NCBI GenBank assembly: GCA_019686175.1
Contig: JADGHJ010000007.1
Coordinates: forward strand, 1-35,737
From: Chloroflexota bacterium
GTDB taxonomy: Bacteria; Chloroflexota; UBA6077; JAJPHF01
Direction: 5' to 3'
Length of the DNA: 35,737 bases
A program made the translations under genes and the position numbers. Shown here in pieces: positions 1-10,836 of this stretch; within the stretch, counting starts at the first letter, position 1; every line of letters starts with the position of its first letter. A model generated the notes under the pieces. The model searched no databases and was not told the DNA's origin. It worked only from the letters and a program-made list of their open reading frames with translations.

Positions 1-54
1 ATGGAACTCTGCTACGAGCCACGCGGCGGCACAAGCCTGGCAGGGGCCAGCAGC

Positions 55-381
55 ATGGGTAACCACTCCCCCCTGCTCCCCGATTCCCCCGCCAACTACA
101 CGCTGTTCGACCGGCACGGTCTGCCCATCGAGTGTCCGGTGTGCCGGGCGAATACCCGCTGGCATCCGCACGGCGAGCGCGCAGCAGGGGCGTCGCTCGC
201 GTTCGTCTGCCGTCACCCGACCCGCAGCGCGGCGCTGTGCCTCGACGGGCGGAGCGCCGCGCTGCTGCTTGATGAGCGCGACCCGGCCGCGGCATGGCTG
301 ACGCCGCTCGGCTGGATCGTAGCTCGCGCCCCGTGGTACGCCTGCGCGCCAGCCGACGACCCTGCCACCAGCGCCGCCTGA
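55..381 (+). CDS. Small hypothetical protein with a CxxC motif
   Basis: I do not recognise this protein. It has about 108 residues if translation starts at the ATG at 55, which has a weak CAGGGG about 9 nt upstream. The frame is also open to an ATG at base 1 and may begin left of the window. It carries ECPVC near residues 25-29 and a further Cys about 25 residues on, which could be a partial zinc ribbon. The rest is rich in Ala, Arg and Pro. It converges on the minus-strand lipoprotein gene ending at 457. GC-rich DNA opens many frames by chance, so coding is only moderately supported and no function is proposed. Confidence 0.4.
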   Translation: MGNHSPLLPDSPANYTLFDRHGLPIECPVCRANTRWHPHGERAAGASLAFVCRHPTRSAALCLDGRSAALLLDERDPAAAWLTPLGWIVARAPWYACAPADDPATSAA

Positions 382-399
382 TCGGCACGCCAGCGCGCG

Positions 400-428
400 C
401 TCCCTCCTCCTCCAGAGAGCAGAGGGAG
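400..428. terminator. Weak hairpin between convergent genes
   Basis: CTCCCTC at 400-406 is complementary to GAGGGAG at 422-428, with a 15-nt loop. It lies between a plus-strand gene ending at 381 and a minus-strand gene ending at 457, where a bidirectional terminator is expected. No T-run follows, so the call is tentative. Confidence 0.25.
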
Positions 429-456
429 TACGGGACGGCCCGCCTGCGAGCCGCCC

Positions 457-1503
457 TTAGGAGCCGAGCTGCCGCGCAGCGTACTCCACGAAGCTGTCGT
501 CGATGTACTGGCGGATGTCCAGCAGGTCCGTGTACCGCAGCGACCCGCGCGACAGGAAAAACCGTTGCTGCTCCATGATGCTCTCGACATTCGGCCTGCC
601 GCTCGGGTCGAAGTACGGCATCGCCGACGCCTTGATCACCGCTGGCTCCAGCCGCGTGTACTTGGCCACGATCTCCGCCACATCGTCGCGGGAGAAGGCG
701 TCGCCCTGCAGCTCGCGGATCGCCTTCAGCCAGGCCACGGTAAAGCGCCGCGCCACGTCAGTGTTGCTCGCGGCCCAACGAGTGTTGATGTAGGTCACCG
801 TCGTCTGCATCTTATCGGGCACGATGTTCTGCATCGGCTCGGCGATGTCTTGCTGGGCGACCCGCGTGATGAACGGCTCGGCCATCACCGCCGCGTCGAT
901 GCTTCCGTTGGTCAGCGCCGCCACCATGTCCGGGAAGGGAATCTGCTGCAGGTCGATGTCCTCGATGCGGAGGTCCGCCGTGGCCAGCCCGAGGGCCAGC
1001 ACGTACTCGGTGGCTACGCCGATCGAGTTGATCGCCACCTTACGGCCGCGCAGCTCCGACACGCTGAACGGGCGCCCGTCCACCTTGCGGAGCACGAAGT
1101 TGGTGGTGGGATTGGCGCGGCTCTCGGCGTGGCCCGTGCCCAGGATCTTCACATCGACGCCGGATTGCAGGGCGTTGAGCGCGGCCGAGCCCACCGAGGC
1201 CGCTGTGCCGATATTCAGGTGGCCGCCGGCCGTCTGGGTCAGGACCTCGCCGCCACTAGTGAACAGCTGCAGGTCGATCGTGATGCCCTGCTCGTTGAAG
1301 TAGCCCTTCTCGATCGCCAGGTAGACGGGCGCCGCGATGGTCACCGGGAGGTAGCCGACGATCACCGTGGCCGGCGCGGGGGCCGCGGCCGGCGTCGCTG
1401 GCGTGGACACGGGGCTTGCCGCGGGCTTCGCGGCCGGCGCTGGGGCGCTGCACGCGAGGCCTAGCAGGACCGCGGCGCTCAGCAGCGTGAGTGCGCGACG
1501 CAT
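457..1503 (-). CDS. NitT/TauT-type ABC substrate-binding lipoprotein (SBP1)
   Basis: This 348-aa protein belongs to the SsuA/NMT1-like periplasmic binding fold, whose members deliver nitrate, taurine, sulfonates, thiamine precursors or aromatics to ABC importers. The start at 1503 gives MRRALTLLS plus a hydrophobic stretch and a slightly degenerate lipobox ending at Cys18, and it has GAGGAG just upstream. Family features include GYFNEQGI near the N-terminus, ELRGRKVAI mid-protein and IDAAVMAEPF. Its nearest relative here is the binding protein at 29918-31012, which shares the LRGR(K/R)VAI, IDAAV..EPF and C-terminal YA..QLG segments. It follows fumC by 81 nt. No permease or ATPase gene is nearby, so the partner and substrate are unknown. 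Confidence 0.88.
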   Translation of the reverse strand: MRRALTLLSAAVLLGLACSAPAPAAKPAASPVSTPATPAAAPAPATVIVGYLPVTIAAPVYLAIEKGYFNEQGITIDLQLFTSGGEVLTQTAGGHLNIGTAASVGSAALNALQSGVDVKILGTGHAESRANPTTNFVLRKVDGRPFSVSELRGRKVAINSIGVATEYVLALGLATADLRIEDIDLQQIPFPDMVAALTNGSIDAAVMAEPFITRVAQQDIAEPMQNIVPDKMQTTVTYINTRWAASNTDVARRFTVAWLKAIRELQGDAFSRDDVAEIVAKYTRLEPAVIKASAMPYFDPSGRPNVESIMEQQRFFLSRGSLRYTDLLDIRQYIDDSFVEYAARQLGS

Positions 1504-1584
1504 GAGCGTATCTCCTCTACAGACCAGCATGCCGCCCAGAACCACGGGCGGGGCCTGACGACCGAATAGGCCGCGTCGAGGGGT

Positions 1585-3015
1585 TCACTCCTCGTCCGGC
1601 CCGAGCATGCGCTCCGGGCGCACGACGCGATCGTATTGCTCGGCGGTAAACAGGCCCAGCTCCAGGCCTGCCTCGCGCAGCGACTTGTTCTCGGCATGCG
1701 CCTTCTTGGCCACTTTCGCGGCGTTGTCGTAGCCGATGTGCGGACTCAGCGCGGTTACCAGCATCAGCGAGCGGTCCACGTACTCGCGCAGGCGCTCGCG
1801 GTTCGGCTCGATTCCGGCCACGCAGTGGTCGGCGAACGAGCGGCAGGCGTCGGCCAGCAGGTCGATCGAGTGCATGAGGTTGTGGATGATCAGCGGCTTG
1901 AAGACGTTCAGCTCGAAGTTGCCCTGCGAGCCGGCGATGGCGATGGCCGTGTCGTTGCCCAGCACCTGCACGCACACCATCGTCAACGCTTCCGACTGCG
2001 TGGGGTTCACCTTGCCCGGCATGATCGACGAGCCCGGCTCGTTCTCGGGTAGTAGCAGCTCGCCCAGGCCGGCACGTGGGCCGCTGCCCATCCACCGGAT
2101 GTCGTTGGCGATCTTCATCAGGGAGCAGGCGAGGGTGCGCAGGGCGCCGCTGGCCATCACTAGCGCGTCGTGCGCCGCCAGCGCGGCGAATTTGTTGGGC
2201 GCCGAGACGAACGGCAGCCCCGTGAGCGCGGCGATGCGCCGCGCCACGCGCTCGGCGAACTCCGGATGGGTGTTCAGCCCCGTGCCGACCGCCGTGCCGC
2301 CGATGGCCAGCTCGTAGAGGTCGGGCAGCACCCGCTCGATGCGCTGCAGGTCGGCGTCGAGCTGCGCCACATAGCCGCTGAACTCCTGGCCGAGCGTGAG
2401 GGGCACGGCGTCCATCAGGTGGGTGCGTCCGATCTTGATGATGTCGGCGAATTCCCGCCCCTTCGCTGCCAACGTGTCGCGCAGGTGGCGCACGCTGGGG
2501 ATCAGCCGCTCCGTCAGCTCCTGCGCGGCGGCGATGTGCATCGCCGTGGGGAACGTGTCGTTCGACGACTGCGACATGTTCACGTCGTCGTTGGGGTGGA
2601 CCGGCTTCTTGCTGCCCAGCACGCCGCCGAGGCGCTCGATCGCCCGGTTGGCGATCACCTCGTTGACGTTCATGTTAGTCTGCGTGCCGCTGCCGGTCTG
2701 CCAGATGCTGAGCGGGAAGTGCTCGTCGAGCTGGCCGTCGATCACCTCCTGCGCGGCGGCGATGATGGCCTCGGCCTTCTCGGGCGGCAGCTTGCCCAGG
2801 TCGCGGTTCACCTCGGCCGCCGCGCGCTTGAGAATGCCGAACGCGCGGATCACCGGCCGCGGCATGGCGTCGGGGCCGATGTCGAAGTAGCGAAGCGAGC
2901 GCGCGGTCTGCGCGCCCCAGTAGCGGTCGCTGGGCACCTCGATGGCGCCCATGCTGTCGGTCTCGGTGCGAGTGGTCGCGCTGCGGTGCGCGGCGAGCAG
3001 TCGCCTCACGGCCAT
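1585..3015 (-). CDS. fumC: Fumarate hydratase class II
   Basis: This cofactor-independent fumarase interconverts fumarate and malate in the TCA cycle. It is about 476 aa, normal for the class. The N-terminus has the typical [16 protein letters not shown] block, followed by [13 protein letters not shown], then [13 protein letters not shown], and the superfamily signature [11 protein letters not shown] starting near residue 328. The ATG at 3015 lies almost on top of the GGAGG. A GTG two codons in (3009) sits 7 nt from it and may be the true start. Upstream are a -10-like TACAAT on the minus strand (3100-3105) and a GC hairpin (3033-3055). The frame remains open far upstream, but that part is a shadow of the TPR gene. 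Confidence 0.96.
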   Translation of the reverse strand: MAVRRLLAAHRSATTRTETDSMGAIEVPSDRYWGAQTARSLRYFDIGPDAMPRPVIRAFGILKRAAAEVNRDLGKLPPEKAEAIIAAAQEVIDGQLDEHFPLSIWQTGSGTQTNMNVNEVIANRAIERLGGVLGSKKPVHPNDDVNMSQSSNDTFPTAMHIAAAQELTERLIPSVRHLRDTLAAKGREFADIIKIGRTHLMDAVPLTLGQEFSGYVAQLDADLQRIERVLPDLYELAIGGTAVGTGLNTHPEFAERVARRIAALTGLPFVSAPNKFAALAAHDALVMASGALRTLACSLMKIANDIRWMGSGPRAGLGELLLPENEPGSSIMPGKVNPTQSEALTMVCVQVLGNDTAIAIAGSQGNFELNVFKPLIIHNLMHSIDLLADACRSFADHCVAGIEPNRERLREYVDRSLMLVTALSPHIGYDNAAKVAKKAHAENKSLREAGLELGLFTAEQYDRVVRPERMLGPDEE

Positions 3016-3032
3016 GCCTCCTCTGCTGCGAG

Positions 3033-3055
3033 GCCGGGGCGCGCGCGGCCCCGGC
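3033..3055 (-). other. GC hairpin in the fumC 5' leader
   Basis: GCCGGGGC at 3033-3040 pairs perfectly with GCCCCGGC at 3048-3055 across a 7-nt loop. It lies between the likely -10 box and the fumC start codon, so it would sit in the fumC leader. It may also end transcription coming from the TPR gene, although no T-run follows. Confidence 0.35.
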
Positions 3056-3099
3056 GGCGCGGCTGCCCCCAAGGGGGAGTGGGGAAGCCCTATCCTCCC

Positions 3100-3105
3100 A
3101 TTGTA
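3100..3105 (-). promoter_or_regulatory. Candidate -10 box for fumC
   Basis: On the minus strand this reads gcggcTACAATgggag, 84 nt before the fumC ATG. The same 16-nt context with one mismatch precedes the LVIVD gene at 22060. No convincing -35 hexamer is visible 16-18 nt upstream. Confidence 0.4.
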
Positions 3106-3145
3106 GCCGCGTGCGCGGCCGCGCTCCCGCTGGGCGAGACTCTGA

Positions 3146-4837
3146 CTAGGACTGCTGGAGCGCCTCCAGCCCCTCGAGGCACTGCTGATAGCCGGCCAGG
3201 TTGCCCTGCGCCTGGTACAGCGCGGCGGCCTGCTGCAGGTCGGCGATGGCCCCCGGGGTGTCGCCGAGCGCGGCACGAGCCCAGGCGCGCCCGCTATAGG
3301 CGTCGGCAGCGTCCGGGCGCAGGGCCAGGGCCTGGCTGAAGTCCTCCACCGCGCCGGCCTGATCGCCGAGCGCGGCGCGCGCGTAGCCGCGGCCCACGTA
3401 GGTGTCGGCATCATCGGGCCGCCACGCGAGCGCCACGGTGAAGTCGTCGATCGCGCCAGCCACGTCGCCGAGCGCGGCGCGAGCCCGCCCACGGCCACTA
3501 TAGGCGTCGGCGGCGTCGGGGCGCAGCGCGAGCAGGCTGGTGTAGTCGGCGATCGCCCCCTCCGGGTCCTCCAAAGCCGCGCGCGCATTGGCGCGGCCGC
3601 TGTACGCCTCGGGCTGGTTGGGGTCGAGGCCGAGGGCGGTGGTGAAGTCGGCAAGAGCGCTCTGCGCGTCGCCGAGCTGGACCCGCGCCCAGCCGCGGCC
3701 GGTGTAGGCGCTGGCCAAGCCCGGGTCGCGGGCGAGCGCTGCGGTGAAGTCCTCCACGGCACCGGCCAGGTCGTTGAGGGCGGCGCGCGCGTGAGCCCGG
3801 CCGCTGTAGGCAGTGGCGGCCTCGGGCCGGAGCTGCAGCGCCCGCGAGAAGTCGGCCACGGCCCCCGCGTGATCGCCCAGCGCCGCACGCGCCGTGGCCA
3901 GGCCGATATACGCCTCGGCGTCATCGGGCCGCACCTGGAGCGCCATGGCGAAGTCCTGCAGGGCACCAGCGTCGTCGCCGAGCGCGGCGCGCGCGTAGCC
4001 GCGCCCCAGGTACGCGTCGGCGTCGTTGGGGCGCCAGTGCAGCACGGCCGTGTAGTCCTCGATCGCCCCGCGCGCGTCGTCGAGCTGGGCACGGAGGCCG
4101 GCGCGACCGCTGTAGGCATCGGCGCTGGTGGGATCGACGGCCAGGGCCAGTGAGAAGTCCTCCACCGCGCCGAGCCGGTCGCCGAGCTTGGCGCGGGCCC
4201 AGGCGCGCCCCGTGTAGGCGCTGACGAGACGCGGGTTCACGGCCAGGGCCCGGGTGAAATCCTCGATCGCGCCGCGCTGGTCGCCCAGGGCAGCGCGCGA
4301 GTGCCCGCGACCGGCGTACGCGTCGGCATTGGCGGGATTGATCTGGAGGGCACGGGCGAAATCGGCGATGGCGCTCTGGTGGTCGTCGAGCGCCGCGCGA
4401 GCGAAGCCCCGGCCGGCGTAGGCGTCAGCCAGCTCGCTGTTGAAGCGCAGCGCGCGCTCGAAATCGGCGATCGCCGCGCGCGGGTCGCCGCTGTTGGCGT
4501 AGGCCCAGGCGCGCGCCACGTACAGGTCGGCGCGCGTGCGGTCCACGTTCCGCAGCAAGTTGAGCGCGTGGGTGAAGTCGTCGATCGCGCCGCGGTGGTC
4601 GCCCTGCCGCGCCCGTTCGGCCCCCCGCTCCCAATAGAAGCCGGCGGAGACCTGCGCCACGGGCGCCGGCGCGCCGAGCCGGTCGGGCGCGCCGGCTGCA
4701 TCGACGCCTGCGACACGGTCGGCGTCGGTCACCGCGGTTGGGGTGCTTCCGATGGCAGCCTGAGCCGAGACGGGCGCGAGCAGCAGCGCGGCCGCAACGA
4801 GAGCCGTGAGGGCCGAGGCGCGCGCGGGCCAGACCAT
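3146..4837 (-). CDS. Exported tetratricopeptide-repeat protein with 14 TPR units
   Basis: The protein has 563 aa, with a signal peptide (Ala/Leu-rich core, cleavage likely after AQA at residue 27), a linker, and then an almost uninterrupted TPR solenoid. The first unit spans about residues 67-104. Thirteen units follow, beginning at residue 105 and recurring exactly every 34 residues. The unit pattern is AYxGRGxARAALGDxxGA followed by (I/V)xDFxxAL..P. A short Gln/Leu tail ends the protein. The start at 4837 has GGAGG 7 nt upstream. TPR solenoids bind other proteins; no enzymatic domain is present, so it is likely a periplasmic or surface scaffold. It lies 95 nt downstream of the molybdopterin oxidoreductase on the same strand, and a link to that enzyme is possible but unproven. 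Confidence 0.9.
   Translation of the reverse strand: MVWPARASALTALVAAALLLAPVSAQAAIGSTPTAVTDADRVAGVDAAGAPDRLGAPAPVAQVSAGFYWERGAERARQGDHRGAIDDFTHALNLLRNVDRTRADLYVARAWAYANSGDPRAAIADFERALRFNSELADAYAGRGFARAALDDHQSAIADFARALQINPANADAYAGRGHSRAALGDQRGAIEDFTRALAVNPRLVSAYTGRAWARAKLGDRLGAVEDFSLALAVDPTSADAYSGRAGLRAQLDDARGAIEDYTAVLHWRPNDADAYLGRGYARAALGDDAGALQDFAMALQVRPDDAEAYIGLATARAALGDHAGAVADFSRALQLRPEAATAYSGRAHARAALNDLAGAVEDFTAALARDPGLASAYTGRGWARVQLGDAQSALADFTTALGLDPNQPEAYSGRANARAALEDPEGAIADYTSLLALRPDAADAYSGRGRARAALGDVAGAIDDFTVALAWRPDDADTYVGRGYARAALGDQAGAVEDFSQALALRPDAADAYSGRAWARAALGDTPGAIADLQQAAALYQAQGNLAGYQQCLEGLEALQQS
3200..4639 (-). repeat. Coding tandem repeat, 102-bp period
   Basis: This is the DNA encoding the TPR array. 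From residue 105 onward the units are exactly 34 codons long with no insertions. Units share strong consensus positions (GRG/GRA, ALGD, GAI/GAV, DF, AL) but differ at many others. The array is therefore diverged and under selection, not a freshly expanded satellite. Confidence 0.85.
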
Positions 4838-4932
4838 GGCATCCTCCTTACGGATGTGCAAGAGGACCTGCAAGACTGCTCTCGAACAGTATGGCAACCG
4901 TGCGATTTTGCCGGCCAGCGCTCGGCCCGCGC

Positions 4933-7083
4933 TCAGCGCCACGCGCTGGCCGGCGTCCCCGCTACAGGCGCTGGCAGCGGGCGCAACTGGCAGGGCAGGC
5001 CGCGCGTGGCCGGGCAGCCGATCACCGGGTCCCAGGGTGGCCCGTAGGAGGTGCAGTTGTTGATGTTGAGCGCTAGGTCCGGCGCGCCGTCGGGGGTTGT
5101 CAGCCACCAGCCCATGCCCGTGCTGGCCACCCCGGGCGGTACGCGCTCGTCGTAGCGCAGCCGCGCGGCGAACGTCTCGGGCCGGTCAGGCAACCGCCCC
5201 TCGACCCACGCGCCATCGTGCAGGCCGAGCGCGGCGGCCGTCTCGGGATGGACGTGGATCTGCGGCTCGGGCTCCTTGCGCCGCGCCCAGGCGTGGTCGC
5301 GGAAACGCGAGTGATGGTACACGATCGAGCGCGTGCCGGTGAGCAGGAGCAGCGGATACTCGGGTGGCGGCGCGGGTGGCACGTCGGCCTCGTCCCAGGC
5401 GGGCAACGGCGGCAGCCCGTGCTGGGCCAGCCGCGTGGAGTACAGCTCGACCTTGCCCGTGGGGGTACGGAAACGCGCGTAGTCGCGGTACTGGTAGGGG
5501 ATCGGGACATAGCCACGGGTGCGCAGCTCCTCGAGCGTGAGGCCCGAGTCGCCGAGCTGCACGCGCAGGAACTCGGTGTGGCTGCGCCAGGGCAGCAGCT
5601 CGTGACGCACGACGCCCCGCGCCCGCAGCGCGTCGAGCAGCGCCACCGCGATATCGGTGTCGTTGCGAGCCTCGCCGCGCGGCGGGAGCACGGCCGCCGT
5701 GTAGCTGATGCACGGCCCCTTCGGCTGCCACTGGACCTGCTCCTCCTCCAGCGCCACGGTCTTCGGCAGCACCACGTCGGCGAGGTGGGCCACCGGCGTC
5801 ATGGTGTCGGTGGCCACGATCAGGCAGTCGAGCCCGCGCAGCGCGGCCAGCGTGCGCGGCGTGTCGGGATAGGTCACGGCAATGTTCACACCGCTGACGT
5901 ATAGCGCGCGCACGGGGTAGGGCTCGCCGGTGAGCATGGCCTGGATGGCGGTGGGGTTGTGGCAGGCGCGTGCCCAGCCGTCCGGGCCGCACCACAGCGG
6001 GAACTCGCGCCCGCCGAGAATCTGCTCCTCCGTGGCGCGGTCGAGGCGGTACTCGGGCGCGTAGATGAAGTCCCAGTACGAACGGAAGCCCGGCAGGCGC
6101 TTGGCGCGCCGGTTGCCGCCGGGCACGTCGAGATGGCCGGTGAGGGCCAGCAGGATGTGGAAAGCGCGGACGGTCTGCACGCCGCCCACCTGAGCGTCGA
6201 GACCGTGACCGAGCACCAGGGTGGCGGCGGGGGTGGTCGCGTAGCACCGCGCCAGCATCACGATCTGCGCGGGGGCCAAGCCCGTTGCGGCCGCCATCCG
6301 CTCAGGCGTGTACGGCGTCACGTGCGCCGCCAGCTCGGCGAACCCGTGGCAGTACTGGGCGACGAACATCCGGTCGTACAGCGCCTCGCGGACCACCACG
6401 TGCAGTAGCCCCAGCGCCAGCGCCCGATCGGTGCCCGGGCGGATCGCCAGGTGCTCGGCGCCGAGGTCCACGGCAGGCGTGCGGCGCGGGTCGACGACCA
6501 CCAGCTGGGCGCCGCGGCGGCGGGCCGCCTTGAGCTGGAGCCACAGGCTGGGGTTCGAGGCCGAGAGGTTGCTGCCGACCAGCACCACCAGGTCGGCGCG
6601 CTCGATCTCCTCGCCCCCGCCGCCGAGGTCGAGCCCCGTGACCATATCGCTCACCGAGCGGCAGCCCTGGCAGAGGTCCTGGTTGATCAGCACGTTGGGC
6701 GAGCCGAGCGCGCGCAAGAGCTGGACGACCTGCACGCCGCGGCTGAAGAAAGCGCTGCTCACAGCGCCGGCGATGGCCAGCGGGCCATAGCGCGCCTGCA
6801 CGGCGGCCAGCCCGTCGGCGGCACGCGCCAGCGCCTCGTCCCAGCTCGCGCGCCGCCAACGCCCGGCGCCGCGCGGCCCCTCGCGCACGAGCGGATGCAG
6901 CACGCGGCCGGGGGCGTCGACCAACGCCAGCGCGCCCGCCGCGCCCTTGATACAGAACGCGCCCTTCGAGGCGGGGTGGTCGGGGTTGCCGCAGATGCGC
7001 AGGCGGCCAGCGGCGTCGCGGGTCACAAGCGTGCCACAAAAGGTGCTGCACTCCCAGCACTGGCTGCGGATCACCTCGGCCAT
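4933..7083 (-). CDS. Orphan molybdopterin oxidoreductase (DMSO-reductase family)
   Basis: This 716-aa Mo/W-bis-MGD catalytic subunit carries an N-terminal [4Fe-4S] site: Cys9, Cys12, Cys16 and Cys44, followed by Lys46-Gly. The likely metal ligand is Cys138, in the segment LGSPN..INQDLC. VVVDPRRT and IRPGTD mark the cofactor-binding core, and the C-terminal dinucleotide-binding domain begins near LLLLTGTRS. No Tat signal is present, so it is cytoplasmic. Length and cysteine spacing recall acetylene hydratase of Pelobacter acetylenicus (from memory Cys9/12/16/46, Lys48, Cys141). However, that enzyme's Asp next to the second Cys is Ser13 here, so the same reaction is not supported. No ferredoxin-like or membrane subunit lies next to it. 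The start at 7083 has GGAGG 7 nt upstream. The substrate is unknown. Confidence 0.9.
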   Translation of the reverse strand: MAEVIRSQCWECSTFCGTLVTRDAAGRLRICGNPDHPASKGAFCIKGAAGALALVDAPGRVLHPLVREGPRGAGRWRRASWDEALARAADGLAAVQARYGPLAIAGAVSSAFFSRGVQVVQLLRALGSPNVLINQDLCQGCRSVSDMVTGLDLGGGGEEIERADLVVLVGSNLSASNPSLWLQLKAARRRGAQLVVVDPRRTPAVDLGAEHLAIRPGTDRALALGLLHVVVREALYDRMFVAQYCHGFAELAAHVTPYTPERMAAATGLAPAQIVMLARCYATTPAATLVLGHGLDAQVGGVQTVRAFHILLALTGHLDVPGGNRRAKRLPGFRSYWDFIYAPEYRLDRATEEQILGGREFPLWCGPDGWARACHNPTAIQAMLTGEPYPVRALYVSGVNIAVTYPDTPRTLAALRGLDCLIVATDTMTPVAHLADVVLPKTVALEEEQVQWQPKGPCISYTAAVLPPRGEARNDTDIAVALLDALRARGVVRHELLPWRSHTEFLRVQLGDSGLTLEELRTRGYVPIPYQYRDYARFRTPTGKVELYSTRLAQHGLPPLPAWDEADVPPAPPPEYPLLLLTGTRSIVYHHSRFRDHAWARRKEPEPQIHVHPETAAALGLHDGAWVEGRLPDRPETFAARLRYDERVPPGVASTGMGWWLTTPDGAPDLALNINNCTSYGPPWDPVIGCPATRGLPCQLRPLPAPVAGTPASAWR

Positions 7084-7139
7084 CGGCCCACCTCCTGCCA
7101 GCCCTTCCGTGTGCCCGACGAGGCTCGTAGCGCAGGGCC

Positions 7140-7145
7140 ATTGTA
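7140..7145 (-). promoter_or_regulatory. Candidate -10 box for the molybdopterin oxidoreductase
   Basis: The minus strand reads gcgTACAATggcc, 57 nt before the ATG at 7083. It resembles the fumC and LVIVD upstream boxes. No -35 element is evident. Confidence 0.4.
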
Positions 7146-7178
7146 CGCGGCCGGCCACGGCCGCGCGCTGTGGCCTTC

Positions 7179-7208
7179 TTTAATATAGGGGGCCGCGTCA
7201 AGTACAAT
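7179..7208 (+). promoter_or_regulatory. Candidate gyrB promoter
   Basis: TTTAAT (7179-7184) and TACAAT (7203-7208) are separated by 18 nt in an AT-rich island within otherwise very GC-rich DNA. Transcription from here would give a leader of about 150 nt. The leader holds a small hairpin AGCCT/AGGCT (7226-7240) and a second, GGGCGC/GCGCCC (7252-7270). Confidence 0.45.
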
Positions 7209-7365
7209 TTCAAAGAGAGGTCGATAGCCTTGCGCAGGCTTTGTGCTCCTCGGGCGCCGGACGCGCGCCCTCGCCCCAGGGTGGGCCTCTACTCTAGTTG
7301 CTGCGCAGAACGAGCTGCTGGGGCCGGTGCATCCGGCCCGACACCAGCGGCCGGTCTGGGAGTGA

Positions 7366-9312
<1,947 letters not shown>

Positions 9313-9357
9313 GGCCCGCACCCCGCCGCAGGCACCATGAGCAACAGGAGAGGGGCG

Positions 9358-10266
9358 ATGAGTACTCCCGACGCCGTCCCGGCGCAAGCGCGCACCGCCG
9401 CTCCGCTGCCCTACGACCCGGCGCGCTGCTACCCGCTGAAGGTGTTCGATCTCGAGTACCGCCGCGCGGGCGACACGCCGCTGCTGGCCCGCATCTACCA
9501 GCCAGAGGGGCCGGGGCCGTTCCCGGCGCTGGTGGACATCCACGGCGGCCAGTGGACCCGTGGCGACCGCACCGGCAACGGCCCGCTCAGCGAGACGCTG
9601 GCGGCCAGCGGGCTGGTGGTCTTCGCCCCCGACTTCCACCTGGCCACTCCCGCCACGCCGTACCCGACCGCGCTGCAGGACGTGAACTACGCGATCCGCT
9701 GGTTCAAGGCCCACGCGGCCGAGTTCAACGCTGTGCCCGCGCCGCTCGGCGGCCTGGGCAGCTCCAGCGGCGGCCACCTGATCATGCTCACCGCCATGCG
9801 CCCGCGCGACCCGCGCTACAGCGCGCTGCCGCTGCCCGAGGCGCCTGACGTCGACGCCGCGCTCGCCTATCTGCTCCTGCCCTGGCCGATCCTCGACCCC
9901 TACGGCCGGTTCATCTTCGCTCAGGCCACCGGCCGCGACGATATCGTGGCCTCCACCCGCACCTTCTTCGCCCCCTGGGACACCATCTGGGAGGCCAACC
10001 CGGTGGCCATTCTGGAGCGGGGCGAGCCGGTCGAGCAGCCGCCCGCGCTGATCATCCAGGGCACCGCCGACGCCAACGTGACGCCCGCGCTGCAGGAGCG
10101 CTTCGCCGCAGCCTACCGCGCTGCGGGGGGCACGGTGACGCTGGAGATCTTCCCGGACCAGCCCCACCAGTTCGCCAAGGAGCCGGGGCCGTACACCGAC
10201 CGCGCGCGCGCCCTGCTCAAGGAGTTCGTCGCTGCCCAACTCGCCACGGTGAGCACCCGCGCTTGA
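9358..10266 (+). CDS. Alpha/beta hydrolase, esterase-like
   Basis: This 302-aa protein has the alpha/beta-hydrolase layout of the HSL/dienelactone-type esterases. It shows an oxyanion-hole HGG (His62-Gly64), nucleophile Ser136 in GSSSG, Asp238 in GTADANV and His270 in DQPHQF, so the triad is complete. No signal peptide is seen, so it is cytoplasmic. The ATG at 9358 is preferred over the one at 9337 because AGGAG lies 7 nt before it. It follows gyrB by 45 nt on the same strand and may be read through from it. The substrate is probably a small ester or lactone; nothing narrower can be said. Confidence 0.85.
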   Translation: MSTPDAVPAQARTAAPLPYDPARCYPLKVFDLEYRRAGDTPLLARIYQPEGPGPFPALVDIHGGQWTRGDRTGNGPLSETLAASGLVVFAPDFHLATPATPYPTALQDVNYAIRWFKAHAAEFNAVPAPLGGLGSSSGGHLIMLTAMRPRDPRYSALPLPEAPDVDAALAYLLLPWPILDPYGRFIFAQATGRDDIVASTRTFFAPWDTIWEANPVAILERGEPVEQPPALIIQGTADANVTPALQERFAAAYRAAGGTVTLEIFPDQPHQFAKEPGPYTDRARALLKEFVAAQLATVSTRA

Positions 10267-10362
10267 GCCCTAACGGGCGCACGCGGAACAGCAAGGCTGG
10301 TGACCCGCTCGGCCACCTGGTACTCTACCCGTGGCGATGTTAGAGACAGTGAGTAGGGTGCG

Positions 10363-10764
10363 GTGAACACACTGCTCTGGCGTCTGGCCCTGGTGGCGGC
10401 CTTGTGCCTCCCCTGCACGGTCCTGGCGGGCCAGCGCTGGTCGTTCGCGGACCACGGCGGCCCACTGCTGCACGCCTCTCTCGCCACCTCCGCGCCGTCG
10501 CCAGCACACGCGGTGTGGCCGCATCCGCTCTCGGCGAGCGGCGCCGCCCTGCACCCAGCCGCACTGACCGCGTATCGCTGCCACCTCAGTCCGCGAGTGC
10601 TGCCCTGGCGCGACGAGCCGATAGGCTGCTCGCTCGAAACCGGCTCGCGAGCGGGCGCTCCGCTGCTGGTCGCTGACCTCGTGCCCGGCCCCCGCGCTCT
10701 AGCTGGGCCAAGCGACCCGGCTCCTGCCACCCGGCGTGCGCTGCTTCAGGTGTTTCTGAACTGA
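10363..10764 (+). CDS. Small secreted hypothetical protein
   Basis: The frame encodes 133 aa from a GTG with AGGG a few bases upstream. It opens with a good signal peptide (NTLLWRLALVAALCLP, then small residues, cleavage near LAG). The mature part has no recognised domain and is rich in Ala, Pro and Leu, with two Cys. A weak promoter-like TGGTGA-17-TACTCT lies upstream near 10292-10320. Position just before the exported DUF305 protein suggests, without proving, that both act outside the membrane. Coding is supported mainly by the signal peptide. Confidence 0.42.
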   Translation: MNTLLWRLALVAALCLPCTVLAGQRWSFADHGGPLLHASLATSAPSPAHAVWPHPLSASGAALHPAALTAYRCHLSPRVLPWRDEPIGCSLETGSRAGAPLLVADLVPGPRALAGPSDPAPATRRALLQVFLN

Positions 10765-10836
10765 TGCTCCATCGCCCCCCACAGACTGTCCCAGCCCGGA
10801 GTTCAGGGATAACTACAAGGTGATGGAGGTACATCG

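Noticed and set aside
3016-4119. Upstream extension of the fumC frame, giving an 844-residue fusion
   Set aside because: The extra residues are Pro/Arg/Thr-rich and lie over the TPR gene in another frame. The fumarase homology begins near 3015 with a ribosome site at that point.
3200-4639. Periodic 102-bp repeats as a possible CRISPR or satellite array
   Set aside because: The repeats are contiguous, in frame, have no spacers and encode TPR units.
4933-7083. Naming the molybdopterin enzyme acetylene hydratase or formate dehydrogenase
   Set aside because: The acetylene hydratase Asp is replaced by Ser13, no selenocysteine is visible, and no partner subunit is present.
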